Below the pieces are notes generated by a model. That model was not told the origin of the DNA and ran no database searches. It worked only from the letters and a program-made list of their open reading frames with translations. Below, in pieces: positions 43,354-54,893 of a stretch of 64,000 nucleotides of DNA; position 1 is the first letter of the stretch, and the number at the start of each line of letters is the position of its first letter. The stretch is from Lepus europaeus (Eukaryota > Chordata > Mammalia > Lagomorpha > Leporidae), in assembly GCF_033115175.1 (NCBI RefSeq), contig NC_084838.1:90547968-90611967 (forward strand), read 5' to 3'. A program made the position numbers and the translations under genes.

Positions 43354-43693
43354 TTTTTTTTTTTTTTTTTTTTTTTGACAGGCAGAGTGGATAGTGAGAG
43401 AGAGAGACGGAGAGAAAGATCTTCCTTTTTGCCGTTGGTTCACCCTCCAATGGCCGCTGCGGCCAGCACATCTCGCTGATCTGAAGCCAGGAGCCAGGTG
43501 CTTCTCCTGGTCTCCCATGCGGGTGCAGGACCCAAACACTTGGGCCATCCTCCACTGCCTTCCCGGGCCATAGCAGAGAGCTGGCCTGGAAGAGGGGCAA
43601 CCGGGATAGAATCCGGCGCCCCAACCGGGACTAGAACCCGGTGTGCCGGCGCCGCAAGGCGGAGGATTAGCCTGTTAAGCCACGGCGCCGGCC
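43354..43693 (-). mobile_element. C-SINE, type A, very well preserved
   Basis: Perfect 16-bp TSD AAGATAGACAACTTTT at 43338-43353 and 43694-43709. T-run of about 28. Confidence 0.97.
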
Positions 43694-44024
43694 AAGATAG
43701 ACAACTTTTAATGTAAGTAAAACGTTATGAGATTCTAAAATTAAAGCAATCAGATTTTTCATAGCACAGTGTACAGAAATTTACAAACTTCCTGTACAGA
43801 GTAGTATGATCTTTATTCTTGAGCAAGTTGCTCAATAACGTGTCAGTAATCTTCCACTACTTCCTGAAAGCTTTCTTGCAGCTGTTCACATTGCATGCTT
43901 ACTTCTGTTTGCTTCATCTGGTTTGTCAGATTAGGCATGTAAATAAGGTCATTACTGTTGTCCTTTTTTTTTTTTTCATTGTATCCCTATGCTTTACAGA
44001 ATGAAAAACTTGCAGGTGGAAACT

Positions 44025-44190
44025 CTATTAACATAGTGATTAGGTGAGCGTGCTTGGAATCTGTTTCCACCTTTATTACTTGTGTAATATTGAATAAGTT
44101 ACAGTCTTTCCTAATTAGTTGTAGTATTTACATGTTAGGATTGTGGGGTTGCTACAACTAGACTCTAGTTAAGCCCTTTATAAATATTAG
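44025..44190 (+). mobile_element. MIR
   Basis: CTTGGAATCTGTTTCCACC, TACTTGTGTAATATTGAATAAG and GTTAGGATTGTGGGGTTG follow the MIR core. Confidence 0.6.
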
Positions 44191-44194
44191 CTAT

Positions 44195-44500
44195 GGGACT
44201 GGTGCTGTGGTGTAGAAGTTTAAACCTCCACCTGCAGTGCTGGCAGCCCATATGAGCACCGGTTTGAGTCCTGGCTGCACTGTTTCAGATCCAACTCCCT
44301 GCTAATGTGCCTGGGAAAGCAGCAGAGATGGCCTAAGCAGAGAATGGCCTGGAAGAAGCTCTTGACTGCTGGCTTCAGCCTGGTCCAGCCCTGGCCGTTG
44401 TGGCCATTTGGAGAGTGAACCAGCAGTTGGAAGAACTTTTTATATCTCTGTCTCCTCCTCTTTGTAACTTTGACTTTCAAATACATAGATTTTTTTAAAA
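44195..44500 (+). mobile_element. C-SINE, type B
   Basis: Head GGGACTGGTGCTGTGGTGTA, tail TTTCAAATACATAG. A deletion of about 30 bases lies at 44340. Confidence 0.92.
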
Positions 44501-44504
44501 AATG

Positions 44505-44580
44505 AATTATTTTGAAGCAAAAAATTTGAAATCTTTTTTTCATAATATACATTTCTCATGAACTAGTTAGAAACCCCTCA
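44505..44580. mobile_element. MITE fragment
   Basis: TTTTGAAGCAAAAAATTTGAAATC and CTCATGAACTAGTTAGAAACCCC, a right-hand portion. Confidence 0.4.
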
Positions 44581-44984
44581 CATGTTCATATCATATCCCA
44601 GTACCCCCAAATATGTGTTTTTCCTACTTGAAATTTCTGGCTAGTACTACTTCCAAGTGCTCTGTCCTACAGCCCCCATGACTTGATTTCATTTTAATGT
44701 TTTGGTATTTCCTTTTAGCTTAGTTCCAGTGATATTCATGGCTTCAGATTCTTAGATGCTACCGACAATCACAGGGAGAATGGCTCATGTACAGGGGGAA
44801 ATCAATTGATGACATTTTTCCTACCTTATTTAGCAAAGAGAGATGTTGACCTGAAAAAGATAATGGCAAAGACTGTCATTCTCTGAAAAATAGAAAGGAA
44901 CCAAGTATTTGCTCCAGCAAATTATTCCTATCTAGAAAAAGAAAGTGTATGTATCAAATATCTCGCTTTGTTGTTCTCTTTGTT
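44581..44984. other. Unassigned intronic sequence
   Basis: Nothing recognised. Confidence 0.3.
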
Positions 44985-45387
44985 CTATCTTTCCATAATT
45001 GTGCATGCACACAGCTGCTGTGAACATGTGTGTTCCAGTCTTTGTACAGACTGCCTTTTCTATTAAGTAAATACAAGTGGGATGGCTGGGTCAAATGGTA
45101 GATGTATTGCTTAACTTTCTTTTAAATGTAAAATTTTACATTGCAACTAACGTAAGAAATCTAGTTCATCCACATCTTCACTGTCACTTGTTTGATTTTA
45201 GCCCTTCTGATAGGTCTAGTAGTATCTCACTGTGGTTTTAATTTGTACCTCCTTTTGGCTAGTGATACAACATTTTTATCCCCTTTGACAAAGTATCTGT
45301 TCATATCTTTTGCCTATTTTCTTGTTGGGTTATTTTCTTGTAATTGAGGGATGTAAGTCCCTTATCAGATGGTTTGCAAATACATTT

Positions 45388-45683
45388 TTTTTTAAGATAT
45401 TTATTTGAAAGGCAAAGTGAGAAGAGAGAGAGAGATCTTTCATCTGTTGGTTCGCTTCCCAAATTCCCACAGCCAGGGCTAGGCCAGGCCAAAGTCAGGA
45501 GCTGAGAAACTTTATTTGAGGTCTTCCACGTGGGTGACAGGGACTCAAGCACTTGAGCCATTGCTGCTGCTGCCTTCCAGGATGCATTAACAGGAAGCTG
45601 AATCTGAAGCAGAGGTACCAGCACTCCCATATGGGATGCAGGCATTTCAAGTGGCTATTTAACCTGCTGTACCTGCCAATGAG
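45388..45683 (-). mobile_element. C-SINE, type C
   Basis: AAGATATTTATTTGAAAGG start, GCTGCTGCCTTCCAGGATGC in the body. Inside L1. Confidence 0.88.
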
Positions 45684-45801
45684 TTAATTCTTTTGTGTGG
45701 TATAATGTATAGATGGAAGGTAGTTTTTTTTGCTCATAAATAACCAGTAATGTTATATGCTGAATTCCTTTTGCACCTTTGTCAAAAATCAGTTGTTCAG
45801 G

Positions 45802-45964
45802 GACAGGTGTTTAGCCTGTCAGTTAAGGTGCCCATGTCCCATATCAGAATACTTGGGTTTGATACCTGGCTCCATCTCCTGACTCCAGCTATCTGTTAAT
45901 GCAGGCACTGGGAGGCAATAGTGATGGCTCAAGTGGCTGACTTCCTGTCAGGCATATGGCAGAC

Positions 45965-45966
<2 letters not shown>
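45802..45966 (+). mobile_element. C-SINE, type C, 3' half missing
   Basis: GGGACAGGTGTTTAGCCTG to GGCAGACCTGG, where a trinucleotide repeat begins instead of the rest of the SINE. Confidence 0.75.
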
Positions 45967-45998
<32 letters not shown>

Positions 45999-45999
45999 A
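45967..45999. repeat. (ATG)n microsatellite
   Basis: Nine to ten GAT/ATG units, then ACGATTAC. Confidence 0.95.
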
Positions 46000-47032
46000 C
46001 GATTACATGTATGAATTCAGTTGACCCAGCATCCTTTGTTGAAGGGACTATTATTTTCTCATTGAGTTTGACACTTTCACCTAAGTCTCTTAACCATAAA
46101 TGTGTGTTTGTGTTTCTGGAGTCCTGGTTCTATTCCATTGGTGTGTAACTAGCCTTGTGCTTGTTTCACAGTATTTTGGTAACGGTAGCTTTGTAGTAAG
46201 TTTTGGAATTCAGAAGTAAAAGACCTCCAACTTTTTTTTTTGACATATTTGGCTTTAGGGTATCTTTGCAATTTCATATGAATTTGAGGATAAGCTTTTC
46301 CATTTCTGCTAGAAAGTCATTGGGAATTTGATAGGGAATGCTGTGAATCTATAGATTACATTGGGTAGTGTTGACATCCAAACTGTGTTGAGTCCTTCCT
46401 GTGAACATTAATACCTTTATTTATCTAGGTATTTTGGAATTTATTTTCAGCAGAGAGTTGTAGTTTTAAGTGTAGTTGTAGTCATTTACCTTCCTGATTA
46501 AATTTTCCCTAGATGTTTTATTCTTTTTAGATGCTATTGTAAATGAAGTTATTTTCTTAATTTCCTTCTTGGATTGAACTGCTTACTGCTGGTATATTGA
46601 AACAGAACTGATTTTTCCATGTTGAGCTTGTATGCAACAAGTTTGTTGAATTGTTCTAATAGCTTTCTTGTGTTTTATTTTCTATGTATAGGCTCATGTT
46701 ATCTGCAGATAGTTTTGTTTCCTGCTTTCCAACTTTGATGCATTCTAGTTCTTTTTTCTTTCACTAATTGGCCAGGTTGAAAATTCTAGTTCCATAGAAT
46801 AATAGTGGTGAAGGCAAGCATCCTTGTTTCTGGCCTTAGGGGGAAGTTTTTGGTCTTGGCTATTGAATTAGTAACTGTATCATTCATAAATGTCTCATCA
46901 CATTGAAGAAGATCCTTTTTATCTCTAGTTTTTTTAGTGTTTTTATCATGCAAGAGTGTTGAATCTTATTAAAACCCTTTTCTCCACTACTAGAGATAAT
47001 ATTTTACCCTTAATTTTAAAAAAAATTCTAAC

Positions 47033-47342
47033 TTTTTTTAAAAAGTACTTATTTATGTATTTATTTGAAAGGCAGAGTTGCAGAGGCAGAGGCAGAGAGA
47101 GAAAAAGAGGTCTTCCATCCGCTGTTTCACTCCCCAGATGGCCACATTGGCTAGAGCTGTGCCAATCTGAAGCCAGGAGCTTCTTCCAGGTCTCCCATGT
47201 AGATGCAGGGGCCCAAGCACTTGGGCCATCCTCTACTGTTTTCCCTGGCCATAGCAGAGAGCTGGATCAGAAGTGGAGCAGCCAGAAATCAAACCATCAC
47301 CCATATGGGATGCTGGCACTGCAGTGCTACAGAGCTTCCCCT
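47033..47342 (-). mobile_element. C-SINE, type B
   Basis: ACTTATTTATGTATTTATTTG start, ends CTGGCACTGCAGTGCTACAG. Inside L1. Confidence 0.9.
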
Positions 47343-47515
47343 GTAAAAACTTTTATTTCAGTGGCAGAGGGGAGAGATACACAGAGATCATCTCCTATCT
47401 GCTGGTTCTCTTCTCCAAATGCTTGGTGGACTGAACCAGATGGAAGCCAGGATCTATCTGATCTCCTACTTGCTGCCTCCCAGGGTGTATATCTGTAGGA
47501 TGCTGATGTACTAAA
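47343..47515 (-). mobile_element. C-SINE fragment, type C
   Basis: TTTTATTTCAGTGGCAGAGG to CCTCCCAGGGTGTATATC. Joined directly to the preceding copy. Confidence 0.75.
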
Positions 47516-47543
47516 TAGCTGATGTACTATATAAAATACTTTC

Positions 47544-47838
47544 TTTTTTTGAAGATTTATTTATTTGAAAGTTAGAGAGGGAGAGACAGAGGTCTTCCAT
47601 CCCTAGTTCACACCCCAAATGGTCACAACAGCTAGAGTTGGGGAGATCTGAAGCCAGGAGCTTCTTTGAGGTCTCCCACATGGGTCCAGGGGCCCAAGCA
47701 CTTGGGCCATCTACTGCTGTTTTCCCAGACATATTAGGGAGCTGGATCAGAAGTGGAGTAGCCGGAACTCAAACTGGCAGTCACCAGGCCCTCTAAGTAG
47801 TGTCTTAATTGCTAAATCAAACAACCTGCACCTCCCCT
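47544..47838 (-). mobile_element. C-SINE, type B/C
   Basis: GAAGATTTATTTATTTGAAAG start. The head end is rearranged (AGTCACCAGGCCCTC). Confidence 0.87.
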
Positions 47839-47984
47839 TTATTTTAATGTACATTACATTGATTTTCATATGTTGAGTCATTTTTACATTCTGGGAATAA
47901 GTCTGTTGGTAATGGTATATAATTGTAATGTGCCCTGACATTTGATATACTAGTTTTTTGACTTTTGCATCAATTTTTTTTCTT

Positions 47985-48284
47985 AAGATTTGTGTAATTT
48001 CTTTATTTGAGAGGTGGAGTTATAGACAGTGAGAGGGAGAGACACAGAGATAGGTCTTCCATCCACTGGTTCACTCCCCAAATGGCTACAACAGCTGGAA
48101 TTGTGCCGATCTGATCCGAAGCCAGTAGCCAGGAGCTTCTTCTAGGTCCCCCACTCCTGCTTTCTCAGGCACATTAGCAGGGAACTGGATCGGAAGAGGA
48201 GCAGCTGGGACTCGAACCAGTGCCCATATGGGATGCTGACGCCACAGGTGGAGAATTAACCTACTGCGCTACAGTGCCAGCCCC
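47985..48284 (-). mobile_element. C-SINE, type B
   Basis: TSD TGCATCAAT at 47976-47984 and 48285-48293, inside L1. Confidence 0.94.
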
Positions 48285-48299
48285 TGCATCAATATTCTT

Positions 48300-48631
48300 T
48301 TATTTATTTATTTATTTTTAATATTTATTTGAAAGCCACAGTTACACAGAGAAAGGAGAGACAGAGAGAGAGGTCTTCCGTCCACTGGTTCACTTCCCAA
48401 ATGGCCCCAATGGCTGGAGCTGCGCCAGTCTGAAGCCAGGAGCTAGGAGCTTCTTCCAGGTCTGCCACATAGGTGCAGGGACCCAAAGACTTGGGCCATC
48501 TTCTACTTGCCTTTCCAGGCCATAGCAGAGAGCTGGATCGGATGTGGAGCAGCCGGGACTCGAATCGCTGCCATATGGGATGGCAGCACTGCCGGCAGTG
48601 GCTTTACCCGCTACGCCACAGTGCCGGATCC
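48300..48631 (-). mobile_element. C-SINE, type B
   Basis: TSD TCAATATTCTT at 48289-48299 and 48632-48642. It inserted just beside, and after, the preceding SINE, reusing part of its TSD. Confidence 0.94.
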
Positions 48632-49051
48632 TCAATATTCTTAAGGAATATTGTTCTGCAGTTTTCTGGTAGTGTAAGATAGTTTCTTGTCTGGTTTTAA
48701 TATTAGGATAATGCTGGCCTCATCAAATGAGTAGGAAGTGGTTCCCACCTCTTTTTCCTGGAAAAGTTTTAGAAAGATTCTTCAAATGTTTAGTAGAATT
48801 CAACAGCAAAGCCCTCTGATCTGGACTTTATTGGGAGGTTTTTGATTACTAAATCAGTCTCCTTGTAAGTTATAAGTTTATTCACATTTTCTGTTCCTTA
48901 ATGATTGAACTTTGGTAAATTGTGTGTTTCTGGGAATTTATCTGTGTCAGCCAAGATATTCAGTTTGTTGGCACACAATTGCTGTGTGTTATTCTGTTGG
49001 TATCTTTTATATTATTGTGATTTACTTATTGTTTGTAGTAGTGTCGTCACT

Positions 49052-49334
49052 TTTTTTTTTTTTTTAAGATTTATTTATTTACTTGAAAGGCAAAGTTAGA
49101 GAAGAAGAAAGAAAGATATTCCATCTGCTGGTTCTATCCCAAAATGATCAGAATCTCTACCAGGTTTCCCAGATGAGTGGCAGAGGCACAATTACTTGGG
49201 CCATCTTCTGCTTTCCCTGGCACACTAGCAGAAAGCTGAATCAGAAATGGAACAGCTGGCACTCAAACCAATAGCATTATGGGATGCAGGCATTGCAGAC
49301 AGCGGCTTAACCCACTGTGCCACAATGCTGGTCC
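49052..49334 (-). mobile_element. C-SINE, type B/C
   Basis: AAGATTTATTTATTTACTTG start, ends CACAATGCTGGTCCC. Inside L1. Confidence 0.9.
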
Positions 49335-50192
49335 CTGTATCTTCACTTTCAATTCTAATTTTCTCTTATTTGTGTCTTTTTTCCTGTCTACCTGAAGTAT
49401 ACTTGTTATCTTTGTTCATCTTTCCAAACAACTTTCAGTTCTACTGATTTTTATTTATCTCTGGTCTTTTATTCTCTTCCTTTTACTAGCTTTCAGTTTG
49501 TTTTGCTTTTCTTTTTCTAGTTCCTTATTGGTTTGAGATTTTCCTGCTTTTTTAAAATGTAAGCTTGATAGCTATAAATTTTCCTCTCAGTACTGCCTTT
49601 GCTGTATCCCATAAGTTTAAATATGTTGTGTTCTTATTTTCACTTATCTGTATTTTCTAATTTTCTCATGTTTTTTTTTTTTGGTTTGTTGGCTTAAGAA
49701 TATATTATGATTTCCACATATCTGCATTTTCTAGGTTTTCTTCTATTACTGATTTGTGGCTCCATTCTTTTATAATTGGAAAAGATACTTTGCATAATTT
49801 CAGTATTTTTAAGTTTGTTAAAACTATTTTGTGCAACATGCTATCTACCTTGCAGAATGTTCTGTGTGAACTTGAGAACTTACTATATTCTGTTCTTGTT
49901 GGGTAAAGCCTTCTATGTATGTTTTTCAGGTCTAGTTGGCTCTTAGTATTGAAGTTTGCCTCCTTACAAACATGGCTAGATGGTCTATCCATTATTGGAA
50001 GCAGTATATTGAAGTCTCCAACTATTAGAATGATTTTTTTCTTCAATGTATGCTTTGTATATTTGGGGCTGTCATTTGATACTTATTTGTTTGTGATTGT
50101 TATATCTTGATATATTTATCCTTTTATCAATATGTAGTGTCCATTTTTATTAACAGTGTGTTTTTAGGTTTTTTTTTGTTTTGTTTTTTGTT

Positions 50193-50495
50193 TTAAGATT
50201 TATTTATTTGAAAGGCAGAGTACTGACTGGAAGGGAAAGAGAGAGAGAGCATCCATCTGCTGGTTGACTCCCCAAATAGCCACAACAGCCAGGCCTGGAT
50301 CAGGCCAAAACTAGGAGCCAGGAATTGTGTTCTGGTCTCTCAAATGGATGGCAGGGACCCAAGCACAAGGGCCATTTTTTGCAGCTTTACCAGGTGCTTT
50401 AGCAAAAAGCTGGATAGGAAATGTGACTTTGCACTCTGACATAAGATGTCGGCATCACAAGCAGTGGCTTGACTCGATGTACCACAATGACAGCC
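50193..50495 (-). mobile_element. C-SINE, type B/C
   Basis: TTAAGATTTATTTATTTGAAA start, ends ACCACAATGACAGCC. Inside L1. Confidence 0.9.
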
Positions 50496-50697
50496 TGAAC
50501 AGTTATTTTTTTTTTTAGTCAAACCACTTTTTGGAATTATAATTAGTCTGTAAAAAGCTGTATGTATCTAATATATGAAATTCAGTAATTTTGGAAATAA
50601 GTATATGACTATCTGTGAAATCAACACCACCATAAAGGCCATGGATATAATTTTGTCATAGGAACACAATGTAAGATCTATTCTCTTAGCAAATTTT

Positions 50698-51310
50698 TAG
50701 TCATCCCTCAGAATTTTGGTTGAGGAGAGGATTGGTTCCAGTACTTTTTGCATCCATTTCCTTATATGATATGGATAGTCTTTTCATATAACCTGTTCAT
50801 ATCTTCCCATATACTTGAAATCATCTCTAAAATTTTTTAAAGATTTATTTATTTGAAAGGCAGAGTTTACAGAGAAAGAGGGAGAGACAGAGATAGAGAG
50901 ATCTTCCATCCACTGGCCAGAACTGGGCCTGTCTGGAGCCAGGAGCTAGGAGCTTCTTCTTGGTCTCTCACATGGATGGCAGGGGCCCAAGCACTTGGGC
51001 CATCTTCTTCTGCTTTCCCATACACGTTAGCGGGGAGCTGGAGAAGTGGAACAGCAGCAGGGTCTCAAACTGGTGCCCATATGGGATGCCGGTGTCAGAG
51101 GCAGGAGCTTAATCTGCTGCACCACAAAGCTGACCCCTCTAAATTATTTTTAATACCTAATACAATGTAAATACTGTGCAGATAGTTATTATTTTGTTTT
51201 GTTTAGGGAATAATAAGAAACTTTTTGGATTTTTTTTCTGAATATTTTTTATCTGCATTTAGTGGAATCTGCACGTGTGGAATCAAGGGAATACGGAGGG
51301 CCAGTTGTAT
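50698..51310. mobile_element. Tigger/pogo-like DNA transposon (MITE), split
   Basis: Left end TAGTCATCCCTCAGAATTTT and GGATTGGTTCCAGTAC, right end TGGAATCTGCACGTGTGG and AATACGGAGGGCCAGTTGTA. These are the ends of a well-known Tigger-type family with TA target sites. A C-SINE at 50835-51136 divides it. It sits in a block that interrupts the antisense L1. Confidence 0.75.
50835..51136 (-). mobile_element. C-SINE, type B, inside Tigger-like element
   Basis: TSD CTCTAAAATT (50825-50834) and CTCTAAATT (51137-51145). Confidence 0.93.
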
Positions 51311-51394
51311 AAAATAAATATATGGTAGAGCTCCAGGACTTATTTATCTTAAGTAACTGAAGTGTTGGTCTCATTATATTACAAAACTTTTAAT

Positions 51395-51670
51395 AAAAAT
51401 AGTATGGCATAAAAAAAGACACAGAGACTAATGGAATGGATAGAGAAGCCAGAAATAAACCCACATATGTATAGTCAACTAATGTTCAGCCAGGACACCA
51501 TTACAAAATGGTGAAATAATCATCTCTTTAATTAGTGATAAATGAAATTGTGTATCTACATGCAAAATAATGAAATTGGGCCCTTATTTTAAGCCATATA
51601 CAAACATCAGCTCAATAGGTTAAAGGTTTAAATATAAGACCTGAAATCCTTAACAAGTTTTGAAAAAAAA
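51395..51670 (+). mobile_element. L1 ORF2 fragment, sense
   Basis: ATAGTATGGCATAAAAAAAG, GAATGGATAGAGAAGCCAG and TAAACCCACATATGTATAG correspond to the ORF2 interior in the opposite orientation to the surrounding L1, so a separate insertion. Confidence 0.75.
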
Positions 51671-51859
51671 TTTTTTTTTGATACTAGCATAGTGACTCAG
51701 CTCTCTCGGTTTCTGTTAATATAGAATGTCATTGTTTGTCCTTCCAGAGCAGGTATTTGGGTGATTCTCTTTAAACATCTATTCTGCCAATCTCTGTCTT
51801 TTGATTGGCGTGCCTGATCCAGTCACATTGAAAGTTACTACTGCTCCCCAAGCTTGACC

Positions 51860-52180
51860 CCGCTCCCTCATTGTGGTGTTGCTGGTTAAGCTGTGGCCTG
51901 TGATGCCAGCATCTCACATGAGTGCCAGATTGTCTCTTCCGATCCAGCTCCCTGTTAATATGCCTGAGAAAGCAGCAGAAGATGGCCCTGCCACCCATGT
52001 GGGAGACCCAGATGGAGTTTCAGGCTCCTGGCTTTGGCCTGGCCCAGCCCCTGCCCAGCCCCGGTTGTTGCCTCCATCTGAGGAGTGAACCAGCATATGC
52101 ACGATCCTTGTCTGTCTCTCCCTCTATCTCTGAAGTCTGCTTTCAAATAAATAAATAAATACATCTTAAAAAATAAAAAT
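51860..52180 (+). mobile_element. C-SINE, type B/C
   Basis: TTGTGGTGTTGCTGGTTAAG to CAAATAAATAAATAAATAC. Inside L1. Confidence 0.9.
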
Positions 52181-52233
52181 CATGTCACCCTTGACTAAAA
52201 ACAAAAAAAAGGAAAAGCAAAAAAAGATACCAT

Positions 52234-52515
52234 TGGTGGCAGATGTTGTGGCACAGTAACAGTGGCTTGGGATTCAGCCATCACTTACCAGAGTGCCTAG
52301 CTTGAATCCTGGCAACTGCAGACTTCGGGTACAGCTTCTTGGGAGGCAGAAGATGAAGGCCCTGGTACTTGAGTTACTGCCACATACGTGGGAGAGGAGG
52401 TTGAAGTTTCTGGCTTTGGCCTGGCCTAGCCCTGGCTATTGCAGGCATTTGGAGAGTAAACTAGCTGATGAAAGATCTGTGTGTCACTCACTCATAAATA
52501 AATCTTTTAAAAAGA
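52234..52515 (+). mobile_element. C-SINE, type C
   Basis: TGGCAGATGTTGTGGCACAG to ATAAATAAATCTTTTAAAAAG. Inside L1. Confidence 0.88.
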
Positions 52516-52891
52516 TAATAAAGTTGCTACTGATAAGGAAAGACTTAATTGCTCTCGTTTCGCTCTTTGTTCTGTGTATGTCTTAATAGCTTTTTTATTC
52601 TTTATTTCCTCAATTACTGCCATCTTTTATATTTAGGGGAGTTTTATAGTGAACTAATTTGATTCCCTTCTCATTTCCTTCTGTTTTGTGTTGTAGATGT
52701 TTTATTTTTGGTTGCCATGGAAATTACATGTTACATCCCTAAATTTAGAATAATGTATTTTGGAGTGACACCAGCTTAACTTCAAATGAATACAAAATCT
52801 ACTCCTGTAATTCTTCTCCCTCCTCCCTTTGTGTTATTAATATCATAAATTACATCTTTATATATTTTGTGCACCAACCATCAATTTACAA

Positions 52892-53203
52892 TTATTTTAA
52901 GATTTATTTTATTTATTTGAAAGGCTAGAGTTACAGAGAGAGGTAGAGACAGAAAGAGAGGTCTTCCATCTGCTGGTTCACTCCTCAGATGGCTGCAACG
53001 GCCACAGCTGCCAATCCAAAGCCAAGAGCTTCCTCCAGGTCTCCCACCTGGGTGCAGGGGCCCAAGGACTTGGGCCATCTCCTACTGCTTTCCCAGGCTG
53101 TAGCAGAGAGCTGGATCGGAAGAGGAGCAGCCAGAACTAGAACCCGGCATCCATATAGGATGCCTGTGCCTCAGGTGGAGGATTAACCCACTATACCACT
53201 CCA
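52892..53203 (-). mobile_element. C-SINE, type AB/B
   Basis: TTTAAGATTTATTTTATTTAT start, GGAGGATTAACCCACTATACC end. A 50-base head piece of another old C-SINE follows (53204-53260, ending GGACACTGGACC). Confidence 0.9.
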
Positions 53204-53520
53204 AGTGGAATGCTAGTGTCACAAGCAGTGGTTTCTCCTGCTGTGCCAGGACACTGGACCTCTTTTGTCTGGCTTTTGGTATCTGTTCTCCTCAGTATTC
53301 TGGCCTGCCTTCCTCTCCCAGGGCTCTCAGGCCTGGAAACTCTATCAAGGCAGTAACCTGGGGTAATGGTAAAGCACAGCTTTTTGTCTCTTGACCTTGG
53401 GGATCTCTGTCCTTTATTGCCTGGCATCCAGTGTCTTGGAATCTATTTTTTGTTGTTGGATAAAGCAGGAGAGTAATCAGGGTTTAGTTACTCTGTTGGG
53501 CCAAAGGAGAAAATCTGTTT

Positions 53521-53784
53521 CTTAACATGTCCTACTTGGGACATTATGATTTTACTTGTTTCTCGTTCAATTTTTGGCTTTGCTTTATTGTATGTATGTT
53601 TTATCTTTCTTTAATATCTGCTGTTATCTTTATTTTCTTCTATCTTGTCATAAGTTTGTTTTGTGGCTCTTAGATCACACTTGAGATAGGTGATTAACTT
53701 GTTTTTTAGGTTTTCTTTTCTGATACTCAACTATCATTTTACATGTGCAATTATCCTTTCTCTGGCTTTAAAAGTTTCTTCCTG
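53521..53784. other. Unassigned T-rich intronic sequence
   Basis: Lies past the L1 5' end; could be a further antisense L1 piece, not certain. Confidence 0.3.
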
Positions 53785-54100
53785 AGACTGGCACTGTGTC
53801 ATAGTGGGTAAAGCCACTCTGCCTGCAGTGCCGGTATCCCATATGGGCACTGGTTTGAGTCCCAGCTGCTCCACTTCCAATTCAGGGAAAGCAGTAGAAG
53901 ATGGCTCAAATCTTGGGCCTCTGCAGCCATGTGAGAGACCCAGAAAAAGTTCTTGGCTTCAGACCAGCTCAGTTCTGGCCGCTGTGGCCATTTGGAGAGT
54001 GAACCAGCAGATAGAAGACAGCTCGCTCACTCTCGCGCTCTCTCTCTCTCTCTCGTTCCCTCTGCACCTGTGCCTCCTGTAGTAAATAAATCTTTTTTTA
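53785..54100 (+). mobile_element. C-SINE, type B
   Basis: GAGACTGGCACTGTGTCATAG to AGTAAATAAATC, with (CT)n at 54038-54053. Confidence 0.92.
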
Positions 54101-54765
54101 AAAAGAAATTACTTCCTTTTATACAATCAGTATTTCTGAATGTCACTGGTTTTCTTCCATGTCACTCCTGGGCCATTCTGGAATAGTATTTTTATGGAGA
54201 AAATGGTGATGACCACTGTGACATTTCATGAAGGTGAGAAGTGAGGTGCACTTGCTAGCAAAGGCACTTGTAAACTGTGGAAAAGTTCTTAATCATCTTA
54301 TCTTCATTTTGGTATTCTTACCAATCCGATTTCTGCACTTTTCCTCTTAAGAAATCCACTATTCCACCAGGAATCATATTAATGCTACTTACAGTATTAC
54401 AGTATTAGAACTGTCCAGTGATACTGAGTAGGTTAGGTATTTTCTTGCCTTTGCCATTTAATCCTAAATCTACTGAATGATCTTCATTTCACGAATCTGA
54501 TTTTTCTAGAAAGTTGTTTTAGAAATTATGAATTTTTATAATATTTTGAAGAATGTGATATGCTTTCATTGGCCATAAATCAGTTCTCATGGTAGCTCTG
54601 AAGTAGGTGATAGTGCAGTGTGATTTGACAGTTCAGTCTTTCGTGTTACACAGTTACCTATATGGTCAGTTTTGTATTTCTTTATGCACAAGTCCAGGGA
54701 AGAAATGAGATTGAGTTATCTGAATATTGTCTTATCATTTGTATGCAATCAGAGTTAGAAATTGT
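54101..54765. other. Unassigned intronic sequence
   Basis: No repeat or exon recognised. Confidence 0.3.
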
Positions 54766-54768
54766 CAT

Positions 54769-54893
54769 GTAAGGGTACTTCAGAAAGCTTGTATGAAAGT
54801 GGAAATAAAAGATAACTTTATTTTGGTGCAAGTTTTTTATATCCATGCATTGTCTTTTCACAATACACAGTTTCTATGAACTTTTTAAAGACC
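54769..54893 (+). mobile_element. MITE, most complete copy
   Basis: Left end AGGGTACTTCAGAAAGCTTG, right end ATGAACTTTTTAAAGACCCT: imperfect inverted repeats about 20 bases long around AGATAACTTTATTTTGGTGC. 125 bp in all, no coding capacity. Confidence 0.6.

Larger units (their letters stand above)
44985..53520 (-). mobile_element. Near-full-length ancient L1, antisense to MFSD14B
   Basis: Reading +, the element runs 3' end to 5' end. It starts with GGATGGCTGGGTCAAATGG at 45080. Antisense ORF2 landmarks follow: ACCTTTGTCAAAAATCAG (45776), TGTGAATCTATAGATTACATTGG (46342), ATAATGCTGGCCTCATCAAATG (48709), GGGAGGTTTTTGATTACTAAATC (48831) and TTGAAGTCTCCAACTATTAG (50010). Then come ATTCTGCCAATCTCTGTCTTTTG (51780), TTCCTCAATTACTGCCATC (52605) and, in the 5' UTR, GGGCTCTCAGGCCTGGAAAC (53320). 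All ORF frames are ruined. The span is 8.5 kb because about 13 SINEs and one composite block (50510-51690) are inserted; true L1 sequence is about 4.5-5 kb. Confidence 0.85.
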
